Assembly (NCBI GenBank): GCA_018266955.1
Contig: JAFDZI010000002.1
Span: forward strand, 1 to 64,000
Source of the DNA: Bacteroidota bacterium
GTDB taxonomy: Bacteria > Bacteroidota > Bacteroidia > Flavobacteriales > Weeksellaceae
Length of the DNA stretch: 64,000 nt
Reading direction: 5' to 3'
Shown here: positions 37,080-46,386 of the stretch, piece by piece
Layout of the letters: every line of letters begins with the position of its first letter
Numbering within the stretch: the first letter of the stretch is position 1
Notes under the pieces: generated by a model
Databases searched by the model: none
What the model was told of the DNA's origin: nothing
The model's input: the letters and a program-made list of their open reading frames with translations, nothing else
Made by a program: the position numbers and the translations under genes

Positions 37080-38529
37080 AATTTTAGGTTCGGCAAGTTC
37101 GGAATTTCACGGTGTTCAGTACAACGACAAGAAAGTAGAAAAAGGAACAGGCGAACTGATGCTGATGAAAAATTTTCCGTCTTTCATTAACGAAAACAGC
37201 AGTCAGCAGGAAGTTCGGGATTATTTTAAATCTGTTTCAAAAAACGAAAAAGTAAAGAAACCGCAGTTTCACGCTGTGATTTCGACCAAATTTCGGGAAC
37301 ATTCCAAAGAAGAACTCGCAAAAATTGCAGAAGATTTTATGCAGGAAATGAAATACGGAAGCCAGCCATTCATCGTGGTTTTTCACAATGATACCGAAAA
37401 TAATCACGTCCATATTGTTTCGACAAGAGTAGATAAAAAATCGGGCAAAAAAATCAACGACAGTTATGAAAAACTGAAAGCCCAAAAAGCATTGAGCAAT
37501 GTTTTGGAAAAAAGGTTCGGCATTGATAACGAAAAACGCATTGACGAACTTTTACAATACAAATTTGGTTCGCTGAAACAGTTGGAAACTCTGCTCACAA
37601 GAAATGGTTACAAGCTAAGCGAAAACACAAATGATGAAAGAGCATTAACCATTTTAAAAAACGGAGTGTTTCAGCGGACATTTTTTGAAAATCAAATGGT
37701 TTTTGAAAACCGGAAAAACGAAAACAGGGCAAAACAACTCAAAGCCATTTTGGGCAAATACAAAAATCTCTGTTCCAATAAGGTTTTCAAAGTGGAAGAC
37801 CTAAGGCATTTGGAAAAAATGTTTCCCGAAGAAAAGCACAAAAACGATTGGAAACCCAAAATTGAATTTGAAAGCGAACTTCAAAAAAAGTTGAGAGATA
37901 TTTTCGGAATTGATATGGTTTTTCATCACAAAGACGGACAAAAACCCTTTGGTTACACAATAATTGACCACAAAACACAAAGTGTTTTCAAAGGAAGTGA
38001 AATTATGAAAATGAATGAATTGTTTGAGTTTACGAATGAAAAAATGGACAAAAGACTTTTTGAAAGTTTGAAGGATTTTAATATTTCAGATGAAACTTCA
38101 AAACAAGCATTAATACAGCATTTAAAGCGAAAAAATCCAGAAAATGTAATCAAAGATTTTATGCTTTTTGAGAATAAAAAGTTGAAGGACAAAGAAACTT
38201 TTAATTCCATAAAAAATGATGTGAAAGAATATCTGAAAACCCAAAATAAAAATGATGTCGAACTGATAAAATCCGAAGACGGAAAATATTACGCCATTCA
38301 TTCAAAACTGCATTATGTAGGCGAATTGGAAGCGTTAATCGGAGAAAAAGAATATCAATTTTTTTTGAATCCATCTTCAACAAAATCATCAGAAAATGAA
38401 AATAAAACACTTTCAAAAGAACTTAAAAAAAGCATCAACGACTTGATTTTCGAGTTCAGCAAATCATCAGGTTCGGGTAAAGATCCTTCCGAAAACGAAT
38501 TTAAAAAGAGAAGAAAAAGAAAAAAATGA
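37069..38529 (+). CDS. Relaxase (mobilisation nuclease)
   Basis: A 486-residue relaxase that should nick oriT and lead the single strand into the recipient. The N-terminal relaxase domain has H68 (FHAVIST), and the three-His metal motif in HNDTENNHVHIV has H106, H113 and H115. A tyrosine at 18 (GVQYND) is a candidate nucleophile. The C-terminal half is charged and less conserved and probably contacts the coupling protein. It overlaps genes on both sides. Confidence 0.9.
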   Translation: MIVKILGSASSEFHGVQYNDKKVEKGTGELMLMKNFPSFINENSSQQEVRDYFKSVSKNEKVKKPQFHAVISTKFREHSKEELAKIAEDFMQEMKYGSQPFIVVFHNDTENNHVHIVSTRVDKKSGKKINDSYEKLKAQKALSNVLEKRFGIDNEKRIDELLQYKFGSLKQLETLLTRNGYKLSENTNDERALTILKNGVFQRTFFENQMVFENRKNENRAKQLKAILGKYKNLCSNKVFKVEDLRHLEKMFPEEKHKNDWKPKIEFESELQKKLRDIFGIDMVFHHKDGQKPFGYTIIDHKTQSVFKGSEIMKMNELFEFTNEKMDKRLFESLKDFNISDETSKQALIQHLKRKNPENVIKDFMLFENKKLKDKETFNSIKNDVKEYLKTQNKNDVELIKSEDGKYYAIHSKLHYVGELEALIGEKEYQFFLNPSSTKSSENENKTLSKELKKSINDLIFEFSKSSGSGKDPSENEFKKRRKRKK

Positions 38530-39179
38530 TTATCACATTTGCCACCCAAAAAGGAGGAGCCGGAAAAACCACTCTTGCCATCGCATTCGCCAATTATTTG
38601 ACGGAAATTTCATCAAGAAAAATCAAGGTTTTTGATTTTGATTTTCAGAAGTCATTTTACAACAAATGGAAAGAAGATGAAGAATCGGAATTGCCGAAAA
38701 TCTACGATGTAGAAGTCATTGGCGAAGATGATGAAGACCAACCTTTTGCTGATTTGGAGAACATTATCGACCTAAAAGAAAGCGAAGAAATTTATCTCTT
38801 TGATTTAGCCGGAACGCTCGACCAAAAATACAGCGATATACTGATTTACAGCGATTTTATCATCATTCCGTTTGAATATTCCGATGTTTCTGTAAAATCT
38901 ACTTTGGTTTTTAAAAATCTGCTCGGTTTGTTGGAAAGTCAGTCAGAACGGATTTTTATCCGCTCTAAATACGACAAAAGTTACAAATACCGCAATCAGC
39001 CGGAAATGGACAAAGAACTCTCAAAATACGGTTTGTTGCTGGAAAATCCCGTGTTCAAAAGAAATATTTTGCAAAGCATCGACACCCGAAAACTGAATTA
39101 CGAACAAAAAAATGCCGTGAAAAAGCCATTTAATGAAATCATAGAATTTATCGAGAAAGAATTAAAAATTACGGTTTGA
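38526..39179 (+). CDS. ParA-family ATPase (TraA-like)
   Basis: A 217-residue P-loop ATPase. The deviant Walker A KGGAGKTT is at 9-16, with FDFDFQKS and LFDLAG motifs later. In Bacteroidota conjugative elements a ParA homolog named TraA heads the tra operon. It could place the relaxosome or the transfer machinery, or help keep the excised circle. It overlaps the relaxase stop by 4 bp. Confidence 0.88.
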   Translation: MIITFATQKGGAGKTTLAIAFANYLTEISSRKIKVFDFDFQKSFYNKWKEDEESELPKIYDVEVIGEDDEDQPFADLENIIDLKESEEIYLFDLAGTLDQKYSDILIYSDFIIIPFEYSDVSVKSTLVFKNLLGLLESQSERIFIRSKYDKSYKYRNQPEMDKELSKYGLLLENPVFKRNILQSIDTRKLNYEQKNAVKKPFNEIIEFIEKELKITV

Positions 39180-39208
39180 GTCAAGAACCGACAACCAACA
39201 ACCCAATT

Positions 39209-39778
39209 ATGATAAAATACTCACTCCTCCTTTTAGCCGCTTATTTTCTGTATTACGCCGGAAATATCGTTTATGACCTTTTTCTGAAAAAAGAAAAAAT
39301 TTCGGAAGTTGATATGACGGAAGAATTTTCCCTCGTAGATATTTCAAAATCGGACAATCAGCGATCTGTTCAAGTCGGAATTGAAGATGTGGAAAAGATC
39401 AAAACGCCAAAATCTTATCTGAAAAAAGAAATTAATCCTACCCAAAATCCAAGCTCATTTGAAGAAAACCCAAGTTTAGACGAATTAAGAAGAAGATTTG
39501 AAGCAGAACAGGACATTGATGAACTATTTCCGACTCAAAACAATTCTGAAACAGAATCCGAAAAAGCACTAGAGAAAGAAGAGGAAAAAGATCCCGAAAA
39601 TCCGTATGACAAAGAAAATTTATCCAATCAAAACATCAATAAAAATGACGTAAACTCCAAAAGAAAAGCCATCGACAAAAAAGAAAATCAATGGAAAGAC
39701 TTTTTGAATTTGGCAGAAACCAGCGTGAAAATGGTTGCAAATCTCGAAGGTCACAAAGTTTACCATTCCCTTATGTAA
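39209..39778 (+). CDS. Single-pass membrane protein of the tra operon, unknown function
   Basis: A 189-residue protein with one N-terminal transmembrane helix (about 3-22) and then a long charged, probably disordered region. That region ends in a more ordered stretch (QWKDFLNLAETSVKMVANLEGHKVY). A TTG at 39176 overlapping the ParA stop is an alternative start and would add 11 residues. It occupies the traB-D position between TraA and TraE. No homolog is recognised. Confidence 0.6.
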   Translation: MIKYSLLLLAAYFLYYAGNIVYDLFLKKEKISEVDMTEEFSLVDISKSDNQRSVQVGIEDVEKIKTPKSYLKKEINPTQNPSSFEENPSLDELRRRFEAEQDIDELFPTQNNSETESEKALEKEEEKDPENPYDKENLSNQNINKNDVNSKRKAIDKKENQWKDFLNLAETSVKMVANLEGHKVYHSLM

Positions 39779-39830
39779 ACTGTTGAACAAGATTTACTTA
39801 CCAAAATATTAACCTAAATTATTTTTTACA

Positions 39831-40148
39831 ATGAAATTAAAAACACGAATGATGACAAAGAGAAATCTCTTAACAATGGCAATTTTGCTACTTGCCGCAA
39901 CTCCAGCATTTGCACAAGGTGGAGCAACCGCAATCTCGAATGCAGCCCAAGACATTAAAGATTATTGGGATCCGATAAAACTTATTCTAAAAGCAGTCGG
40001 TGGATTGGTCGGATTTATCGGCGGATTGAGGGTTTACAACAAATGGACGAACGGCGATCAAGATGTCAACAAAGAAATCCTCGGTTACGGAGGAGCGATG
40101 ATTTTCCTAATCGTAGTGCCTGAATTTGTAACAGCATTCTTTGCCTAA
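39831..40148 (+). CDS. Conjugative transposon protein TraE (DUF4134)
   Basis: A 105-residue protein with a signal sequence (cleavage after FAQ) and two further hydrophobic helices around residues 50-68 and 82-102. The GGATAISNAAQDIKDYW start of the mature chain matches DUF4134, the VirB2-like pilin-type subunit of Bacteroidota conjugation systems. A second ATG pair at codons 7-8 could be the true start. Confidence 0.88.
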   Translation: MKLKTRMMTKRNLLTMAILLLAATPAFAQGGATAISNAAQDIKDYWDPIKLILKAVGGLVGFIGGLRVYNKWTNGDQDVNKEILGYGGAMIFLIVVPEFVTAFFA

Positions 40149-40149
40149 A

Positions 40150-40464
40150 ATGGGATTTTATCTTTACAAGGGGCTTAAAAAACCCCTTGTTTTCTTCGGA
40201 TTGAAAGGCAAATACATCATTTACGCAGTCGCTGTCATCGGTGCAGGAATTATTTCCGCACTCGTTTTATCCAAATTCGGATTGCTAGGTTCATTATTCG
40301 GACTTGCCGTAACAGCCGGAGGTGTTTATCTCATTTTCAAAAGACAAGACAAACACGGACTCTACGACAAAACCAAAAATTTCAATCAGATATTCATTTT
40401 CCCCAAAAGATTAAGCAATAAAACACTATTTAAAAATGGCATTAATAAAAAAAAAAGCATTTGA
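40150..40464 (+). CDS. Conjugative transposon protein TraF (DUF4133)
   Basis: A 104-residue VirB3-like inner-membrane protein with two helices (about 20-60). The N-terminal YLYKGLKKPLVFFGLKGKYI motif is typical of DUF4133. The ATG at 40150 sits one base after the TraE stop. The gene ends 29 bp inside traG. Confidence 0.88.
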   Translation: MGFYLYKGLKKPLVFFGLKGKYIIYAVAVIGAGIISALVLSKFGLLGSLFGLAVTAGGVYLIFKRQDKHGLYDKTKNFNQIFIFPKRLSNKTLFKNGINKKKSI

Positions 40465-43400
40465 TATACCCTTCATCGGCTACGATTATGGCAAAGATTA
40501 TAATTGGGATTTTGATGTTCTTTTCGGACAATACGGCAATCCCATTATCGGAATCAGAATTAAAAATATTGTCGAACAATATTCCGCAGACCCCGATAAT
40601 TACCTGAATTTTCATACGGTTTTAAACCAAGTTGTTTCCATTATCGGAGAAGGAAGAATTGTTCAAAAACTTGATCTATTTTCAAAAAAGAAATATTCAG
40701 CAGAACCTTCCAATCAGTTTTTACAACAAAAATATTCTGAACATTTTGACGGCAGATTGTTTAAAACCATTGAAACCATTTTTCTTTTCACAGATATTAT
40801 TGATGACAAACTGAAAAAGAAAACTAAGCCGTACCAATTCTCTGAAAAAAGCTATAAAGAACTTCGGGACAAATGCCAAAAAGTTTTTATGCTTTTGAAA
40901 CAAAGTGATTGCGAACCACAGTTTTTATTTGAAAAAGATTTTGAATACTACATTTCCGGAGCATTGTCGATGCAGTTTTCCGAAAAACCTGTTTTTGATA
41001 ATATCAAAAGTACCAACGAGTATCTGCAAATTGGAAACCGATTCGTTAAAAATATTTCTTATGTTGATGTCGAAAACATTGATTTACCCTCTGAAATAGA
41101 ACCTTTTTCCGTTTTAGGCGGTAACGGAGCAGCATCAGAAACAGCCGTTGATAATTTCACTTTCATTAATGAGCTGGAAGATTACGAAACGATTATTTAT
41201 AATCAAGTCATTACGATTCCGCTTCAAGCTCCACAACAACGGGAACTCGACAAGAAAAAGAAAAAACACGAAGGAGCAGCCAATAATTCTCCGTCCAATG
41301 CCATTATAGCCGAAGAAATCCAAACGCTTTTACACAATATTGCCATTGATGGACAGTTGGTTGTCAATGCTCATTTTTCCCTGATATTTTCAGCAAACAC
41401 GCTGGAAAAAATGGAAAATATCCAGTCGATGATCGAAAACAAATTGTTTACGAAAGGAATCATCGTTTCCAAAAATGCTTACAACCAGTTAGAACTCTTT
41501 CGGTCGGCACTTCCGGGTAATGCCACGGAACTCAGGGAATACGATTTATTTATGACGACAAGCGAAGCTGCCTTGTGTTTTTTTTTTAAAGAAAGTTACC
41601 CCGTAAACGAAATATCTAATTTTTATCTAAGATTTACCGACAGACAAGGCGTTCCGCTCAGAATTGACCCGGCAGATTTACCAATGAAAACAGGAAGAAT
41701 TAATAACAGAAATAAGTTTGTTCTCGGACCTTCGGGTTCGGGAAAATCCTTCCTGATGAACAATATCATCGAGCAGTATCTGACTTACAATTACGATGTA
41801 GTCATCGTTGATACCGGAGATTCTTATTCGGGAACCTGCAAATACAAAGGTGGAAGATACATTCAATACACCGAAGAAAAACCCATTACGATGAATCCTT
41901 TTTTGATGAACAAAAAGGAGTTCAATATCGAAAAAATCGAGTTTTTGACCAACCTCATTTTTTTGATTTGGCAAGGTCCCGATGCAACAATGTCGGCAGC
42001 GCAGAAATCCATTTTGGATAATGTACTGATGTCTTATTATCATCAGTTTTTCAATAACGGAAAACAATGGTACGAGCATAAAAGCACGGAAGATTTGATT
42101 CTTTATTTGGGAAAATACAACATTCACGAAGAAGATATTTTCCGGTCAGCGACCGGAGGCAATTTTGAAAAAAATTATTATAATATTCTAGGGATTCCTT
42201 TCGATGCCAATTCCGAAGAAATCAAAGAAGCCGGAAGAAAGTTGTTGAAATTTTATCACCCTGACAAAAACGTGAATAATCCCGATTATGACAGCGAAAA
42301 ATTTTATCAAGTCTACGAAGCGTATGAAACTTTGAACGATGAACAGCGAAGAAAAATTTACAACGAAACCCAGCTGATTCTGATTAAATCCAATGAAATC
42401 ATCAAAAGACCGGAAACCGCAGAAGATTGGAATGAATCATTCAGAAAAGCCATTATCAAAAAAATCAAGGAACTCGAAGAAAAATTAGAAGCCAAAGAAT
42501 TGTCTTTTAACGGATTCTATGACTATTGCGATAAATTTTTACCGCTTTATCTGAACAATAAAAAACACGCAATTAATGAAAGGGAATTTAATCTGAGAAC
42601 TTTTTTATTTGTGTTGAAAGACTTTTACAAAGGCGGAAGATACGGAACAACTTTGAATAATAAAGGAGACGAGAGTCTCTTTGATGAACCTTTCATCGTC
42701 TTTGAAATCGACAACGTAAAAGACAATCCGAAACTCTTTCCGATTGTAACACTGATTATTATGGACACGTTTATCCAAAAAATGCGACTGAGAAAAGACC
42801 GCAGAAAAGCCCTGATTATCGAGGAAGCGTGGAAGGCAATTGCCAGTAAATTAATGGGTGGTTACATTTTGTATCTCTACAAAACCGTTAGAAAATTTTG
42901 GGGAGAAGCCGTTGTTGTAACACAGGAACTCGACGATATTATCGGAAATGCCGTCGTAAAAGATTCCATTATCAACAATTCCGATACGTTTATTTTGCTT
43001 GACCAAACCAAATTCAAAGATAATTTCGACCGAATTGCGGCTTTGCTTTCACTCAATAAAGTCGAACAAAACAAGATTTTTACGATTAACAATCTCAACA
43101 ATAAATTCGGTAGAAGTCGTTTCAAAGAATTTTATCTGAAACGAGGTTCCAAGGGAGAAGTTTACGGCAACGAAGTTTCTTTGGAGCAATATCTGACTTA
43201 CACCACCGAAAAACCCGAAAAATCTGCTGTTGAATATTATGTCCAAAAATACGGCAGTTACGATGAAGCACTTATAAAAATTGTCTCCGATTTAAAAATT
43301 TTCGGCGACAGTCTGGAAAATTTGGTGGCACTCGTCAATCTCTACCAAAATCCTTTGGACAAAAAAATAGATTCCTACTACAAAGTGATGAAAAATAAAC

Positions 43401-43507
43401 ACAAAGGACAAAATGTGTTCAAAATCATTTCACAGGAATTAGAAAAGAGGAATATCAGTTTTTCGGAATTAATCAATAAAAACCCAAAAGAATATGAAAA
43501 GGTTTAG
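40436..43507 (+). CDS. traG: TraG-family VirB4-like conjugation ATPase with an inserted J-domain
   Basis: A 1023-residue energy-providing ATPase of the mating-pair apparatus. Walker A GPSGSGKS is at 431-438 and Walker B ALIIEE at 792-797; EEAWKAIASK, VTQELDDI and DTFILLDQ follow as in TraG. Between the Walker motifs, residues 580-644 form a J-domain: NYYNILGIPFDANSEEIKEA, then HPD at 608-610, then F-Q-VYEAYETLNDEQRRKIY. Usual TraG proteins are about 830 residues, so the extra length is explained by this insertion and the helices after it. A run of ten A (40447-40456) lies at codons 4-7. The gene overlaps both neighbours. Confidence 0.92.
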   Translation: MALIKKKAFDIPFIGYDYGKDYNWDFDVLFGQYGNPIIGIRIKNIVEQYSADPDNYLNFHTVLNQVVSIIGEGRIVQKLDLFSKKKYSAEPSNQFLQQKYSEHFDGRLFKTIETIFLFTDIIDDKLKKKTKPYQFSEKSYKELRDKCQKVFMLLKQSDCEPQFLFEKDFEYYISGALSMQFSEKPVFDNIKSTNEYLQIGNRFVKNISYVDVENIDLPSEIEPFSVLGGNGAASETAVDNFTFINELEDYETIIYNQVITIPLQAPQQRELDKKKKKHEGAANNSPSNAIIAEEIQTLLHNIAIDGQLVVNAHFSLIFSANTLEKMENIQSMIENKLFTKGIIVSKNAYNQLELFRSALPGNATELREYDLFMTTSEAALCFFFKESYPVNEISNFYLRFTDRQGVPLRIDPADLPMKTGRINNRNKFVLGPSGSGKSFLMNNIIEQYLTYNYDVVIVDTGDSYSGTCKYKGGRYIQYTEEKPITMNPFLMNKKEFNIEKIEFLTNLIFLIWQGPDATMSAAQKSILDNVLMSYYHQFFNNGKQWYEHKSTEDLILYLGKYNIHEEDIFRSATGGNFEKNYYNILGIPFDANSEEIKEAGRKLLKFYHPDKNVNNPDYDSEKFYQVYEAYETLNDEQRRKIYNETQLILIKSNEIIKRPETAEDWNESFRKAIIKKIKELEEKLEAKELSFNGFYDYCDKFLPLYLNNKKHAINEREFNLRTFLFVLKDFYKGGRYGTTLNNKGDESLFDEPFIVFEIDNVKDNPKLFPIVTLIIMDTFIQKMRLRKDRRKALIIEEAWKAIASKLMGGYILYLYKTVRKFWGEAVVVTQELDDIIGNAVVKDSIINNSDTFILLDQTKFKDNFDRIAALLSLNKVEQNKIFTINNLNNKFGRSRFKEFYLKRGSKGEVYGNEVSLEQYLTYTTEKPEKSAVEYYVQKYGSYDEALIKIVSDLKIFGDSLENLVALVNLYQNPLDKKIDSYYKVMKNKHKGQNVFKIISQELEKRNISFSELINKNPKEYEKV

Positions 43508-44147
43508 CCTATTATTTTTAGGATTCGGGAGTTTGGGCTTCGCTCAAAATACCTACATCGACCCAACTGTAACAGCAACAATGATTCTCTATTCGGAAAA
43601 TTTGAAAGCCAAACAAAATGATGTGATTGATGAAACTTCCAATCTGAAAAACGCCCAAACGTGGGTCGGAACACAGATGGTTGCGGCCAATGACATTCAG
43701 AATAAAATTTTGAAAGGCTTAAAAGAAGTTTCCGGAACATTACAAAATGGGATTCAGGTAAAGCAAATTTATTCGGAACTCAATAAATGTTACAATTATT
43801 CATCACAGGTCGTTCAGTTGGCTTCCCAACATCCTCAATACGCCATTTTTGGAGTAAAAGCATCACAAAAAACGTATGAGCAAAGTCTGAAAATCGTTAC
43901 CGATGTTTCCGATATTCTCGCTTCCGGCGAACTGAATTTGGCTACAGCAGGTGACCGATACAAAATTTTACACAATATTTCCGGCAATGTAAAATCGCTG
44001 AAGCTATGGCTTTTAGCCATCAAACTGCGATTGGAAAAAGCCAACCGCTTAGGATTTTGGAACTCCATCAATCCGTTTGCCGGTTACATCAACACTGATA
44101 AAGCCATTGTGGAAGACATAATGAACCGATATAACCGAAATTTTTAA
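43494..44147 (+). CDS. Secreted conjugal transfer protein (TraI-position), paralog 1
   Basis: A 217-residue mostly helical protein with a signal peptide (1-17, GFAQ). It contains SQHPQYAIFG and the tail TDKAIVEDIMNRY, both shared with the gene at 44871. It starts inside the last codons of traG. In Bacteroidota ICEs this place is held by TraI-like plasmid transfer proteins of unknown function in the periplasm. Confidence 0.7.
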   Translation: MKRFSLLFLGFGSLGFAQNTYIDPTVTATMILYSENLKAKQNDVIDETSNLKNAQTWVGTQMVAANDIQNKILKGLKEVSGTLQNGIQVKQIYSELNKCYNYSSQVVQLASQHPQYAIFGVKASQKTYEQSLKIVTDVSDILASGELNLATAGDRYKILHNISGNVKSLKLWLLAIKLRLEKANRLGFWNSINPFAGYINTDKAIVEDIMNRYNRNF

Positions 44148-44157
44148 ATCCTTTAAA

Positions 44158-44868
44158 ATGAATATTCAACGACTTTATGAAACTAAAAATAAGGTGTTCT
44201 TATGCCTTTTTCTTACGGTAACATATGCGGTATTAATTTCTTCAAGTGGTGGTTCCACGCCGGCTTGGCAAAAGGAAAACGTATCCTTTCCGATGATGAA
44301 TATTCAAATTAATGCGGCATTGAAAGAACACGACAGACAAAAGGAAATGCGGCAAAAACAAACCCTTAACGCAACCGTAGAAACCGCCAACCAAACCCAA
44401 TGGAAAGATTTTAAAGACAAAGTAACGAAAGTGCAGGACAGACTCCGGATTGTTTCATTTACAATTCAGGCAATACCAACGGGGATTGCGATGAACAGGG
44501 AGATTACTAAAATTACAAACAACCAAACCGCAATTATCAACGAAATCAGTTCCGCACCACCTTCCATTATTTCGGTTTTACCTTCGCAAGTGCAGTTTAT
44601 AGATGATTTACAAATGGTTACACGCTTAATCACGGGAATTATCCTCTCTTACGGAGCAATAAACCAAATGGAAAAATCAGAACGGAAAATTTTACTGGAT
44701 TATGCTTTGGGAGAAGTCAAAACATTGAGCAGAAACTCAACCTATATGCTTTTAAAAATCAGAGATATTAAAGCCAAAGTTCTACGGAACAAAAGGGCAT
44801 TTCATTATTATGTCACTCGGGACAAGCAGGTTGTTGAGAACATTATGAAAAACATTAAATCCTTTTAA
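44158..44868 (+). CDS. Membrane-anchored conjugal transfer protein, paralog 2
   Basis: A 236-residue protein with an N-terminal hydrophobic helix (about 12-30), an SSGGS linker and a long helical domain. A second hydrophobic stretch (LITGIILSYGAI) is near residue 160. It ends with RDKQVVENIMKNI, matching the tails of the neighbouring genes. The function is unknown; co-transcribed with the transfer genes at 10-bp and 2-bp gaps. Confidence 0.65.
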   Translation: MNIQRLYETKNKVFLCLFLTVTYAVLISSSGGSTPAWQKENVSFPMMNIQINAALKEHDRQKEMRQKQTLNATVETANQTQWKDFKDKVTKVQDRLRIVSFTIQAIPTGIAMNREITKITNNQTAIINEISSAPPSIISVLPSQVQFIDDLQMVTRLITGIILSYGAINQMEKSERKILLDYALGEVKTLSRNSTYMLLKIRDIKAKVLRNKRAFHYYVTRDKQVVENIMKNIKSF

Positions 44869-44870
44869 AA

Positions 44871-45536
44871 ATGAGAAATATTTTGATTTTTGGAATGTTT
44901 ACATTTTTTGGAATTTCGGTTAGCAGCCAACAGATTGTGATTAATGACAAACTGTTAACACAGCTTACCAAAGACCACGCTGTGAGAATAGCGAGTGAAC
45001 AATCTTTTCTCAATTCTTACAAAAAGCAAAAAGAATTATACGATGATATTAAGCAAAAAACGGCTCAAGTTATTGCCATTCAAGAGTATATCTACCAAAA
45101 TTTAAAAAATGTCAATTCTGCTTTAACACAAAGTAAAAAACTGATTTATCTCTATCAATATTTGGAGAAAATTGCAGAAAACTCCAATAAAATGCTGGAT
45201 TTATCGGCACAACACCCGGAATATGCTGTTTTGGTTTCAAAATATTATGTAGAAATCGGCAAACAGCTTTTGAAACTCCAACAGGAAGTAACGCAGGATA
45301 TTTTGAATGAAAACAAAGATTTTCTAATGGATGCTTCGGATAGAGAAATGCTAATAGAAAAGGTTTTCACGAGAGTTAGAAACATCAACGGAAATATTCT
45401 CTATATCATTTTGCGATTAGAAAATGCCAAAAAAATTCCATACCTGTATCAAATTCCGATACTGAGAAATTACGTCAATATCGACAGAGCCATTGTCGGC
45501 GATATTATCACAAAATACAAATACATTTATAATTAA
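44871..45536 (+). CDS. Secreted conjugal transfer protein, paralog 3
   Basis: A 221-residue helical protein with a signal peptide (about 1-20). SAQHPEYAVL and IDRAIVGDIITKY correspond to motifs of the protein at 43494, so the two are diverged duplicates with the same layout. Periplasmic location and a role in the transfer channel are inferred from context. Confidence 0.68.
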   Translation: MRNILIFGMFTFFGISVSSQQIVINDKLLTQLTKDHAVRIASEQSFLNSYKKQKELYDDIKQKTAQVIAIQEYIYQNLKNVNSALTQSKKLIYLYQYLEKIAENSNKMLDLSAQHPEYAVLVSKYYVEIGKQLLKLQQEVTQDILNENKDFLMDASDREMLIEKVFTRVRNINGNILYIILRLENAKKIPYLYQIPILRNYVNIDRAIVGDIITKYKYIYN

Positions 45537-45551
45537 AAGCGTTGAAATATA

Positions 45552-46382
45552 ATGATGAAAAATCTATTCAAAAAAGGAAAATATCTCCTCTTATTATTGA
45601 TGACAACCAATATTTTCGGACAAACGGTAAAAAGACTCAACGACCCTTCCATCGTTGCCCAACATAAAAGAATGACCTTTGAAAGTTGGGGTGATTGGCG
45701 ACCTTATCCCAAATATTTTTTGGGCATTCAAACTAATTTAGCTTACGCTACAGTTTGGGGTTGGCTTGCTCCTTCAAGAAATAGAGATTATAAGGCAGGT
45801 GAAGATATTCGTCCATTAAAACCAACAGGAGAACAAAACTTAAGACTTGCCCAATTGAAATTACAGGAACAGGAAGCCGAAAAAATCAAAGCTACTTCCG
45901 ACACCATTTACAAAAGAAGCGTTCAGGATTTTGCCCATTGGACTTCCGCAACCGTTGATGCAGACCCGCTTTGGTTGTTGTATTACAAAAGAATGCTCAA
46001 ACCGATTACAGAGTTTCCAGACAATCCGCAAAATTTTATCGAATGGCGATTAAAAGACCAGCAAACTTATGAAACCCTCAATACGACAGGAACTTTAAAA
46101 CGATTGCAGGAAGAACTGGATTTAATCAAAGAAAAATATTCGATGTCGAGAAGTATGGATATGCCGAGAGGGAAACGATTTATAATGTATCACGAAACCC
46201 TTATCAAATGGCGAAGATTTGTACAAGAACTGAGAAAATACAACAACAAAACCACATTGCTTTTGGATTATAAAATCATTCTGAAAAACCATTTATCGAC
46301 GACTTTACCACAGGGCTTTACCCCACAAACGGACAAGCAAATCGTAGAAAATATGATGCAACACTATAAAAACCAATATTAA
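45552..46382 (+). CDS. Secreted conjugal transfer-associated protein, paralog 4 tail
   Basis: A 276-residue protein with a signal peptide (about 1-24). It contains a Trp/Tyr-rich region (ESWGDWRPYPKYF, then ATVWGWLAP) and a charged coiled segment. The body differs from the three preceding proteins, but the end TDKQIVENMMQHY has the same motif. No known family is recognised. It is followed 4 bp later by traJ. Confidence 0.62.
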   Translation: MMKNLFKKGKYLLLLLMTTNIFGQTVKRLNDPSIVAQHKRMTFESWGDWRPYPKYFLGIQTNLAYATVWGWLAPSRNRDYKAGEDIRPLKPTGEQNLRLAQLKLQEQEAEKIKATSDTIYKRSVQDFAHWTSATVDADPLWLLYYKRMLKPITEFPDNPQNFIEWRLKDQQTYETLNTTGTLKRLQEELDLIKEKYSMSRSMDMPRGKRFIMYHETLIKWRRFVQELRKYNNKTTLLLDYKIILKNHLSTTLPQGFTPQTDKQIVENMMQHYKNQY

Positions 46383-46386
46383 TAAA

